64,000 nt of DNA from Prevotella sp. E9-3 (GTDB taxonomy: Bacteria; Bacteroidota; Bacteroidia; Bacteroidales; Bacteroidaceae): positions 1,984,001 through 2,048,000 of the forward strand of contig NZ_CP091786.1 of NCBI RefSeq assembly GCF_022024015.1, read 5' to 3'. Positions 50,646-57,730 of the stretch are shown in pieces. The notes beneath the pieces are model-generated. The model made no database searches and was not told the origin of the DNA. It saw nothing but the letters and a program-made list of their open reading frames with translations. Both the position numbers and the translations under genes were made by a program. How positions within the stretch are numbered: the stretch's first letter is position 1; each line of letters begins with the position of its first letter.

Positions 50646-51758
50646 TTATTCCAGCACCACCACTTGTGCGGCTCGGGCCATGGCTTCGTAGGCACGCTCA
50701 CTGGGGTGAAGATGGTCGCCACTGTCATAGCCATCGGCGAAAGCCTTGGGATGCTCATTACTGCGCACGGCGGCATCGAAATCTATACATCCATCGAAAA
50801 TAGGCGATGTGCGCAGCCATTCATTGAACTGTTGTCGCATGGCTTCGCGCTGCTCGTTGTAGGTGCGCCAACCATAGATGGGCAGCAACGTTCCACTCCA
50901 CACTTTCAGTCCCATAGCCTTGGCCGGACCTACATAGATATTCTCTACCCCACTCTCCATTTCCTCTACTGTAGGAAGGTCGCTCCATGGGCGGAAGGGG
51001 TTCACGTCTGTTCCTACAGGATGAATAATATCGTTGATGCCATGCTGGATGATTACATCGGTAGCTCCAGCCACTTTCATTTCTATAGGAAAGCGTGTGG
51101 CCCCTTTCAATCCGTAGGCCTGGTAGGTGATGCAGTCGTACTGTCGTAGTATGCGAGTACCACTCACTGCCCGCCGCACTATAGCCACGTTCGATCCGAA
51201 GGCCATCTGGGCCAGATAGTCGGGCCACGACTGTGCGGTGATTGAGTCGCCATAGCACACCACGGCTCTATTTTCTTCTGCAGTAAGCACATCGATGGTG
51301 TTCAGGAAATAGAACCAGTTGGTTCGCCGGCTCAGGTCGAGGGGCAGTTCGTCGGCCTCAGCATAGTCGCCATAGGCATAGAATCCCTTGGAGAGCGGGC
51401 CAGTGATAAGTGTGCCACTGTTCATCTGAGTGAAATCGGCCAAATAGAAACTGACGTTCACCACATCGCCCATGTTCACAGCATGGGCAATAGCGTCGCT
51501 TTCCGTCTCAGTGCCTGGCAGAATGCTCACACTCGTCTTGCCGCCAAAAGTGATTGGTGTATGATTCACGAACACCTTTGTCAAAGTAACGGGTTCGGTG
51601 CCTGTAAGATTAGAGAATCGGAACCGCAGCTTACTCCCGTCGAAAGGCATTCTGATGGGATAACGCAAAGTTAGGTTCTTGGCATAGGTGGCCTCCAGAC
51701 GGTTGGTAATAGAGGTGGCATTTCCCCAACAGGCCACCCACTTGCTATGATCAGTCAT
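50646..51758 (-). CDS. SGNH/GDSL-family esterase with N-terminal accessory domain
   Basis: 370 aa from ATG 51758 (a longer frame to 51815 starts at or before the promoter box at 51796-51803). Residues 1-165 form a beta-rich N-terminal domain. The esterase has block I VVCYGDSITAQSWP (catalytic Ser), an N in the GIND block (QHGINDIIHPVG) and the Asp-x-x-His block DSGDHLHPSERAY. Rhamnogalacturonan- or acetyl-ester hydrolysis is plausible; substrate unknown. No signal peptide, so cytoplasmic. Confidence 0.88.
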   Translation of the reverse strand: MTDHSKWVACWGNATSITNRLEATYAKNLTLRYPIRMPFDGSKLRFRFSNLTGTEPVTLTKVFVNHTPITFGGKTSVSILPGTETESDAIAHAVNMGDVVNVSFYLADFTQMNSGTLITGPLSKGFYAYGDYAEADELPLDLSRRTNWFYFLNTIDVLTAEENRAVVCYGDSITAQSWPDYLAQMAFGSNVAIVRRAVSGTRILRQYDCITYQAYGLKGATRFPIEMKVAGATDVIIQHGINDIIHPVGTDVNPFRPWSDLPTVEEMESGVENIYVGPAKAMGLKVWSGTLLPIYGWRTYNEQREAMRQQFNEWLRTSPIFDGCIDFDAAVRSNEHPKAFADGYDSGDHLHPSERAYEAMARAAQVVVLE

Positions 51759-51795
51759 AATGTTGCTCTGTAAATAAACTTTATTATTCGGGGTG

Positions 51796-51803
51796 CAAAG
51801 GTA
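51796..51803 (-). promoter_or_regulatory. SGNH esterase promoter -7 box
   Basis: TACCTTTG on the - strand, about 38 bp before the ATG at 51758. Confidence 0.65.
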
Positions 51804-51929
51804 CACATTAATCACTTAACGCCCAAAATTTTTATGACAGAAAGGTTTGGCCATTCTTTGATAAATTTTGACTCTTACTTAATTAGATATGTGTTCAGGA
51901 GAAATTAATCCTGATCATATATAATCAAG

Positions 51930-51961
51930 AATCCCTGGCCTGCATAAGCAAGTCAGGGATT
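51930..51961 (-). terminator. Hairpin downstream of hsp20
   Basis: AATCCCTG / CAGGGATT stem, 16-nt loop, 27 bp past the hsp20 stop. The T-run is weak. Confidence 0.5.
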
Positions 51962-51987
51962 TACTATTAGTTTAGAATCGACAGGTC

Positions 51988-52410
51988 TTATGACACCTCA
52001 ATGGCCTTGGTCACTTTCTCCTTCGTTTCGGTCTTCGGCATCGTGATGGTCAGGATGCCGTCCTCCACCTTGGCAGAAATCTTATCGCGGACCACATCAT
52101 CAGGGAGTGTGTAGTTCTGCTCGTAGTTCGAATAACTGAACTCACGGCGCAGATAGTGACGGTGACTGTCCTCATGCTTGTGTTCCTGTTTGTTCTCAAT
52201 GGCGATGGTGAGGTTGCCCTCGTCGTTGATGCCTATGCGGCAATATTCTTTCTTAATGCCTGGAGCTGCAAGTTCCATCGTGTAGGCCTTATCACTCTCC
52301 TTGACATTGACTGCGGGTGCTGTACTATTGGCACGAGGCATCCAATCATTGTTAAAGAAATCCTCAAATACTGTTGGCATCCAACTGTTCTGAAACATTA
52401 CTGGTAACAT
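51988..52410 (-). CDS. Hsp20/alpha-crystallin small heat-shock protein
   Basis: 140 aa. Variable N-terminus (MLPVMFQNSWMPTVFEDFF), alpha-crystallin domain (~35-125: NVKESDKAYTMELAAPGIKK, LRREFSYSNYEQNYTLPDDV, AKVEDGILTITMPK in pieces) and a C-terminal extension. Holdase chaperone, cytoplasmic. A near-perfect Shine-Dalgarno (AGGAGGT, 52418-52424) sits 7 nt before the ATG, rare for this phylum and consistent with high expression. Confidence 0.95.
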   Translation of the reverse strand: MLPVMFQNSWMPTVFEDFFNNDWMPRANSTAPAVNVKESDKAYTMELAAPGIKKEYCRIGINDEGNLTIAIENKQEHKHEDSHRHYLRREFSYSNYEQNYTLPDDVVRDKISAKVEDGILTITMPKTETKEKVTKAIEVS

Positions 52411-52417
52411 AATTAAT

Positions 52418-52424
52418 ACCTCCT
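52418..52424 (-). promoter_or_regulatory. Strong Shine-Dalgarno of hsp20
   Basis: AGGAGGT on the - strand with 7-nt spacing to ATG; most genes in this window have none. Confidence 0.8.
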
Positions 52425-52497
52425 AATTATATTTTTAGTTTAACTTATTTGTTCTTGATCGCCTCGGCTTTCGCTCTGGCTTTCACCTACAAATAAG

Positions 52498-52506
52498 CAA
52501 AGTATA
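52498..52506 (-). promoter_or_regulatory. hsp20 promoter -7 box (near consensus)
   Basis: TATACTTTG on the - strand; one base longer than TAnnTTTG between TA and TTTG. Confidence 0.45.
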
Positions 52507-52534
52507 TGCCCATTCGAAAAAACACGAGTGACCT

Positions 52535-52547
52535 TGTCAAGATGGCA
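52535..52547. promoter_or_regulatory. Dyad TGTCAAGATGGCA upstream of hsp20
   Basis: Same TGYCA-N3-TGGCA arrangement as at 131-143 before htrA; 28 bp upstream of the hsp20 -7 box. Confidence 0.5.
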
Positions 52548-52553
52548 AGGATT

Positions 52554-52646
52554 TTAAACTCGATTAAACGATGCTGACAATTCCTTAAACTCAATTAAAC
52601 ATGACTGACATTTCTTTGAACTCCCTTAAACATTAATCAGAAAGAA
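52554..52646. repeat. Three 31-bp direct repeats with paired TTAAAC hexamers
   Basis: Units at 52554, 52585 and 52616, exact 31-bp period. Units 1 and 2 contain two TTAAAC hexamers 10 bp apart; unit 3 is degenerate (TTGAAC, TTAAAC). A CTGACATT-type inverted pair spans 52605-52652. The rest of the 52411-52820 gap has no gene. Confidence 0.7.
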
Positions 52647-52820
52647 TGTCAGTTCCTCAGGTCCAGAACTCTTTCTCTCCCGTCTGCAATAATCCTGAAC
52701 ACCACAATGTTCTGTTTCCAAGCCATATTCTTTCTGAAACGCGCTTTTGTTAGGGCAAAAATACATAATTCTGCCCGAATTTTCGTACATTTGCAGCAAA
52801 ATAATATGATCTGAAGACGA

Positions 52821-53234
52821 ATGGTACAACAAATTGAGATTATGCTGAATCCTAAGCGGCGCGGTTTCCACTTGGTTACAAGTGAGATTCTGAGTCAGTT
52901 ACCTAAACTTCCAAAGACGGGTATCGTGAATATCTTCACGAAACATACTAGTTGCGGTCTGAGCATTAATGAGAATGCAGACCCTGATGTACGTGTGGAC
53001 ATGGAAACAATCTTCAATCGCCTGGTGCCAGAGAACCGCCCAGAATACGAGCATACCTTGGAGGGTGCCGACGATATGCCCGCACATGCAAAATCCACGT
53101 TAAGCGGTGTTAGCATCACAATCCCCATCACCGAAGGACACTTGAATCTCGGTACCTGGCAGGGCATCTACTTCTGCGAGTACCGCAACTACGGCGGTTC
53201 CAGAGAGATAGTAGTAACAATCATCGGAGAATGA
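52821..53234 (+). CDS. YjbQ/UPF0047 family protein
   Basis: 137 aa. Family marks: GFHLVTSEILSQLP, NIFTKHTSCGLSINENADPDV (conserved HTS), DDMPAHAKSTLSGVSITIPI and GTWQGIYFCEYRN. YjbQ proteins show weak thiamine-phosphate synthase activity; the physiological role is not settled. Promoter box TACATTTG (52786-52793). Overlaps the transporter gene by 4 bp. Confidence 0.92.
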   Translation: MVQQIEIMLNPKRRGFHLVTSEILSQLPKLPKTGIVNIFTKHTSCGLSINENADPDVRVDMETIFNRLVPENRPEYEHTLEGADDMPAHAKSTLSGVSITIPITEGHLNLGTWQGIYFCEYRNYGGSREIVVTIIGE

Positions 53235-54163
53235 AACATAAAGGAATCATCTGCGGCATATTAGCGGCTGTCTGTTATGGTACAAACCCGTTCGGAGCAT
53301 TACCACTTTACGAGGAAGGCGTAAACACGGCTTCCGTTCTTTTTTATCGCTTCTTTATGGCAGTACTGATGCTGGCCACCATGATGATGGTTCAGCGTAA
53401 ATCATTCAGTGTCACAAAGAGCGAACTGAAGGTTCTTGGATCTCTCGGAGCTCTTTTTGCCGCCTCCAGCATCACGTATTATCAGAGTTTCCACTTCATG
53501 GATGCCGGCATCGCGTCAACCCTTCTGTTCGTTTACCCTGTGATGGTGGCTGTCATCATGGCCTCGTTTTTTCGGGAGAAAGTTACACTTTCTACCGTTA
53601 CTTCCATCATCCTTGCCTTAGTTGGTATTGGTCTGTTATACAAAGGAGATGCAGGTGTCTCACTTAGCACGATGGGAGTACTACTGGTGATGATTTCGTC
53701 ACTGACCTATGCCGTCTATATCGTGATAGTTAACCAATCGAAGCTCCGCATGTCATCTTTGAAACTCACATTCTATGTATTGCTGATTTGTATGCTGTGT
53801 CTGCTGACCTATTCGTTCACCTCGCCCAACTTGCACCTGATGCTTCCGCCATCGCCACGTGCATGGTTCTTTGCCTGTTGGCTGGGATTGGTGCCAACGG
53901 TTCTTTCACTAGTATTAATGACTATTGCTGTTCATGAGGTTGGAGCTACACCTACGGCTATCATGGGAGCATTGGAACCATTAACAGCAGTAGCCATCGG
54001 TGTGACGGTATTTGACGAATCACTCACCTTTAGACTTACTGTTGGAATTGTACTAATCCTTTCTGCTGTAATACTGATAGTGATGGGTAAGAATTTTCAT
54101 TTGCTTACCCTCAAACATGCAATGGTTTCTATCGTAAGAAAAACCTGGCGATGGAAGTCTTAA
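53231..54163 (+). CDS. DMT-superfamily EamA transporter
   Basis: 310 aa, ten predicted membrane segments in two EamA halves; GILAAVCYGTNPFGALPLY at the N-terminus and GATPTAIMGALEPLTAVAIGVTVFDE in the second half are typical. Metabolite exporter, substrate unknown. Translationally coupled to yjbQ (4-bp overlap). Confidence 0.9.
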   Translation: MKHKGIICGILAAVCYGTNPFGALPLYEEGVNTASVLFYRFFMAVLMLATMMMVQRKSFSVTKSELKVLGSLGALFAASSITYYQSFHFMDAGIASTLLFVYPVMVAVIMASFFREKVTLSTVTSIILALVGIGLLYKGDAGVSLSTMGVLLVMISSLTYAVYIVIVNQSKLRMSSLKLTFYVLLICMLCLLTYSFTSPNLHLMLPPSPRAWFFACWLGLVPTVLSLVLMTIAVHEVGATPTAIMGALEPLTAVAIGVTVFDESLTFRLTVGIVLILSAVILIVMGKNFHLLTLKHAMVSIVRKTWRWKS

Positions 54164-54450
54164 AATATATGTACCCCCTGGCACCTATAAAAATGGAAAT
54201 GACACTCCGTGAACTCATAAACTCAGTTGATGCAGAGCAATATAGCGACTCCCCGCTATTCCTGCAGCTCACCCAGACCAAACCCGAATATGGCGCGAGC
54301 CGACATATTCAGGTGGCCGAGTCCGATGGTAACATCATCGTTACGGGCGTTCACGTCGGTTCTCTGGGCGACATCCTCACCTACAGTATTGATGTTGACC
54401 CGAACCTGAACGTCTCCAAGACACAACTGCTGGAAGCTATCCAAAGGTAG
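54151..54450 (+). CDS. Small acidic protein of unknown function
   Basis: 99 aa from ATG 54151, overlapping the transporter by 13 bp; ATG 54193 or 54199 are alternatives (MEMTLRELINSVD). A globular domain is likely: FLQLTQTKPEYGASRHIQVA, NIIVTGVHVGSLGD, and ILTYSIDVDPNLN. No family recognised. Position suggests a third gene of the yjbQ operon. Confidence 0.6.
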   Translation: MEVLKYMYPLAPIKMEMTLRELINSVDAEQYSDSPLFLQLTQTKPEYGASRHIQVAESDGNIIVTGVHVGSLGDILTYSIDVDPNLNVSKTQLLEAIQR

Positions 54451-54628
54451 AACATTTATGATAGGCGGTAGAACATTTGGTAGAACAACCATCATTAGTT
54501 AGTTACTTGTAATTCCTGATAGCTCTATTAATACCCAGCCAGGCTGCGTGGTTCAACATTGTTTCTAACGTGACAGAACTATCGAAGAATTAGTTAGTTA
54601 GCAGTATCATAACCGCTATTTAACACAA

Positions 54629-54657
54629 AATCGACGAACCTTTCAAGTTCGTCGATT
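54629..54657 (-). terminator. Terminator after tRNA-Lys
   Basis: Perfect 11-bp stem AATCGACGAAC / GTTCGTCGATT, 7-nt loop; on the - strand it runs into TTTTGTGTT. Confidence 0.8.
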
Positions 54658-54667
54658 CTAATTATTG

Positions 54668-54740
54668 TACACCCGCAGGGGTTCGAACCCTGGACACCCT
54701 GATTAAGAGTCAGGTGCTCTACCAACTGAGCTACGGGTGC
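54668..54740 (-). tRNA. tRNA-Lys (anticodon CUU)
   Basis: 73-nt cloverleaf on the - strand. Acceptor GCACCCG/CGGGTGT, D-arm GCTCAGTTGGTAGAGC, anticodon stem CCTGA with loop CTCTTAA (CUU), T-arm AGGGTTCGAACCC. No encoded CCA. Promoter TACCTTTG at 54762-54769 with TTTG 20 bp further up (54790-54793). Confidence 0.95.
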
Positions 54741-54761
54741 ATCTTTTTGGTTTTGCGGGTG

Positions 54762-54793
54762 CAAAGGTAGACATTTATTCTGATTCTACCAAA
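54762..54793 (-). promoter_or_regulatory. tRNA-Lys promoter
   Basis: TTTG and TACCTTTG on the - strand with 20-bp spacing. Confidence 0.75.
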
Positions 54794-55000
54794 TATTAAA
54801 CTTACTTTTTATCAAAAAACATCACTATTTTTATAAATCAGCCTACCAAGCGTCGATTCATAGTTATTTTCGATGACAACAATGTTTACGTAACTGGTTT
54901 GAGCTGGTGATAAGAAAATAAAAGTCCCTTAATATATAAAAGGTGGCGGTTCACCAAAGAATTGAGCTATCACTTTTTTATGAACAAATCAAAGGAAAAT

Positions 55001-55032
55001 TTTGGCGCATTCAGATATTTTGATTACTTTTG
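55001..55032 (+). promoter_or_regulatory. tRNA-Val promoter
   Basis: TTTG at 55001-55004 and TACTTTTG at 55025-55032, 20-bp spacing. Confidence 0.75.
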
Positions 55033-55049
55033 CATTCGCAAACAAAAAC

Positions 55050-55124
55050 AGGAGCGTAGCTCAGTTGGTTCAGAGCGCTTCAGTCACATTGAAGAGGTCA
55101 TCGGTTCGAGCCCGATCGTTCCTA
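55050..55124 (+). tRNA. tRNA-Val (anticodon CAC)
   Basis: 75 nt. Acceptor AGGAGCG/CGTTCCT (one G-U), D-arm GCTCAGTTGGTTCAGAGC, anticodon stem CTTCA with loop GTCACAT, T-arm ATCGGTTCGAGCCCGAT. The terminal CCA is not encoded. Confidence 0.9.
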
Positions 55125-55134
55125 CAAAAAGCAG

Positions 55135-55186
55135 AATTGGAATAATAAGAACTGTGAGGTGAAGGCCTATTCTTATTATTCCAATT
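55135..55186 (+). terminator. Long hairpin after tRNA-Val
   Basis: Perfect 17-bp arms AATTGGAATAATAAGAA / TTCTTATTATTCCAATT around an 18-nt loop, followed by TTC. Begins 11 nt after the tRNA. Confidence 0.75.
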
Positions 55187-55219
55187 TTCATTAAAAACGG
55201 GTACAGAAAGGGTTTAAAC

Positions 55220-56407
55220 ATGACACAACAGAAAGACAAGCTATGGAACAGTAACTACTGGAAGGTGATGACAGCCAATTTTTCCATGCACTTTGCCTTC
55301 TATGTACTTGCGCCACTATTGCCACTCTATTTGAGCGAAGGCTACGGTGCCACGAAAGATATGATTGGTCTGGTTCTTTCAGGTTATTCTATTACAGCCC
55401 TTTTGGTACGTCCGTTCAGTGGATATGTAGTAGATAGTTTTCCGCGAAAAACGGTATTGCTCATCAGTCTGTTTATTTATTTCATTTGTTTCGGAGGCTA
55501 TTTATTGGCCAGTTCGCTATTGCTCTTTGCCATAGTAAGAACACTTCACGGAGCACCCTTTGGGGCATCGAGCGTGGCTAACAGTACAATGGCCATAGAC
55601 GTGCTGCCATCTAGCAGGCGAACAGAGGGCATAGGCTACTACGGACTGAGCAACAACCTGGCAACGGCCATTGCACCTACCATCGGCATTTTCATCTACC
55701 GATATACACACAACTTCGATATATTGTTCTGGCTGGCCTTTGTTGTGGCAGGACTTGGCTTTGCCGTCAATACCACCCTTCAAACCACCAACCGACAACC
55801 CATGCCCGGCAAAAAAGCACTATCGATGGACCGATTCTTCCTGCTGAAAGGATGGATGATAGGACTGAACATAGCATTCTTCGGCGTGTGCTATGGGGTA
55901 CTGAGCAACTATCTGGCCATCTACGGAAAGGAAACAATGGGTATCACCAGCGGAACAGGCACCTACTTCATGCTACTGGCCATAGGACTAATGTTGTCAA
56001 GAGTGATAGGCGGACGAAAGCTGAGACAGGGACGACTGACATACAATGCTGCCGAAGGCGTGCTGATTTCCACACTGGGATATACACTCTTTGTGGCCTG
56101 TCCGAATATGATCGGATACTACGGATCGGCCATGCTCATAGGACTGGGCAACGGACACATGTGGCCCGCTTTCCAGAACATGATCATAGCAATGGCCAAG
56201 AACAACGAGAGAGGAACAGCAAACTCGACCATACTTACGTGTTGGGATCTGGGAATGGGACTCGGCATATTCGTGGGAGGAATGATAGTAGAATATATTG
56301 GATATGCAGCCGTATTCTGGTGGGTGGCAGCCATGCAGGCACTGGGGGCAGCACTATTCTTCATTGCCACCAGACAGGTGTATCTAAAAGGGAAAAGGGA
56401 AAATTAA
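55220..56407 (+). CDS. Major facilitator superfamily transporter
   Basis: 395 aa, about 12 membrane segments. The MFS motif A region is GYVVDSFPRKTVLLIS between segments 2 and 3; GAPFGASSVANSTMAIDVLPSSRR is typical of the drug/sugar exporter group. Substrate unknown. It stands between the tRNA and pepT. Confidence 0.9.
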   Translation: MTQQKDKLWNSNYWKVMTANFSMHFAFYVLAPLLPLYLSEGYGATKDMIGLVLSGYSITALLVRPFSGYVVDSFPRKTVLLISLFIYFICFGGYLLASSLLLFAIVRTLHGAPFGASSVANSTMAIDVLPSSRRTEGIGYYGLSNNLATAIAPTIGIFIYRYTHNFDILFWLAFVVAGLGFAVNTTLQTTNRQPMPGKKALSMDRFFLLKGWMIGLNIAFFGVCYGVLSNYLAIYGKETMGITSGTGTYFMLLAIGLMLSRVIGGRKLRQGRLTYNAAEGVLISTLGYTLFVACPNMIGYYGSAMLIGLGNGHMWPAFQNMIIAMAKNNERGTANSTILTCWDLGMGLGIFVGGMIVEYIGYAAVFWWVAAMQALGAALFFIATRQVYLKGKREN

Positions 56408-56438
56408 TTTTGCTCTTTTCTATTTTATTTGTACTTTT
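56407..56438 (+). promoter_or_regulatory. pepT promoter
   Basis: TTTTG at 56407-56411 and TACTTTTG at 56431-56438, 19-bp spacing, 33 bp before the ATG. Confidence 0.7.
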
Positions 56439-56471
56439 GCACAGACAATCACTAACTGAAAGATACAAAAC

Positions 56472-57695
56472 ATGAATATTGTAGAAAGATTTCTGAACTA
56501 TACAAAGTTCGATACGCAATCGGCCGAGGAAAGCGAGACCGTGCCCAGTACTGCCAAACAATTGGTGTTTGCAAAATACTTGAAAGAGGAACTGGAGAAA
56601 GAAGGACTGGAAGATGTGGAGATGGACGACAAAGGATATATCTATGCCACACTACCTGCCAACATCAAGGAGAATGTGCCTACTATCGGTTTCATCTCTC
56701 ACTACGACACAAGTCCCGACTGCTCGGGTGCCAACATTAAGCCACGCATAGTTGAGAATTACGATGGGGCCGACATTCAGCTTTCTGAAGGAATAACCAT
56801 GACCACAAAGAAATTTCCCGAACTGTTGCTGCACAAAGGCGAAGACCTGATAGTGACAGACGGTACCACCCTGTTGGGCGCCGACGACAAAGCAGGAATA
56901 GCAGAAATAGTCCAGGCAATGGTTTTCCTGAAAGAGCACAAGGAAATAAAACACGGAAAAATACGCATTGGCTTCAATCCTGACGAAGAGATTGGAATGG
57001 GAGCCCACCATTTCAATGTAGAGAAATTCGGTTGCCAGTGGGCATACACAATGGATGGTGGCGATATCGGAGAATTGGAATTTGAGAATTTCAATGCTGC
57101 ATCGGCCAAGATAACCATCAAGGGAGTGAGTGTTCATCCGGGATATGCAAAAAACAAGATGGTGAACGCAAACCGACTGGCAGTGGAATTTGCCGCTATG
57201 CTGCCTGCCGACGAAACGCCCGAGACTACCGAAGGCTATCAGGGCTTTTACCACCTGATAGGAATGCAGACAAATACCGAACTGGGAAAACTGAGCTACA
57301 TCATCCGTGATCACGACCGTGAGAAATTCGAACAACGCAAGCGGTTCATCAAACAGTGTGCTGAAGCAATGAACGAGAAATACGGCGATGGAACTGTGAT
57401 AGCAGATGTGAGCGACCAGTACTACAACATGAAGGAGAAAATAGACCCACAGATGCATGTCATCGACCTGGTACTGCATGCCATGCAGGAGGTGGGGGTA
57501 TCGCCAAAGGTGAAACCCATTCGCGGTGGTACAGATGGTGCCCAGCTGTCATTCAAGGGACTCCCCTGCCCCAACATCTTTGCCGGCGGACTGAACTTCC
57601 ATGGCCCCTACGAGTTTGTTCCCATACAGTCGATGGAGAAAGCCATGAACGTCATAGTGAAGATATGCGAACTGACCGCCGGCTATAACGACTGA
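56472..57695 (+). CDS. pepT: Peptidase T (tripeptide aminopeptidase)
   Basis: 407 aa, M20 dizinc peptidase. [13 protein letters not shown] provides the first His and Asp, [13 protein letters not shown] the bridging Asp, [14 protein letters not shown] the general base Glu and ligand Glu, and [16 protein letters not shown] the last His. Cytoplasmic hydrolysis of tripeptides. Confidence 0.96.
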   Translation: MNIVERFLNYTKFDTQSAEESETVPSTAKQLVFAKYLKEELEKEGLEDVEMDDKGYIYATLPANIKENVPTIGFISHYDTSPDCSGANIKPRIVENYDGADIQLSEGITMTTKKFPELLLHKGEDLIVTDGTTLLGADDKAGIAEIVQAMVFLKEHKEIKHGKIRIGFNPDEEIGMGAHHFNVEKFGCQWAYTMDGGDIGELEFENFNAASAKITIKGVSVHPGYAKNKMVNANRLAVEFAAMLPADETPETTEGYQGFYHLIGMQTNTELGKLSYIIRDHDREKFEQRKRFIKQCAEAMNEKYGDGTVIADVSDQYYNMKEKIDPQMHVIDLVLHAMQEVGVSPKVKPIRGGTDGAQLSFKGLPCPNIFAGGLNFHGPYEFVPIQSMEKAMNVIVKICELTAGYND

Positions 57696-57730
57696 CGCAC
57701 CCTATTGATTACTTATACTGATTTACAATA

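Noticed and set aside
52554..52646. CRISPR array
   Set aside because: Three contiguous 31-bp repeats with no spacers.
52626..52871. 81-codon - strand ORF
   Set aside because: It spans the 31-bp repeats and the yjbQ promoter and start; no protein-like features.
54962..55162. 66-codon + strand ORF
   Set aside because: It runs straight through tRNA-Val and its terminator hairpin; chance reading frame.
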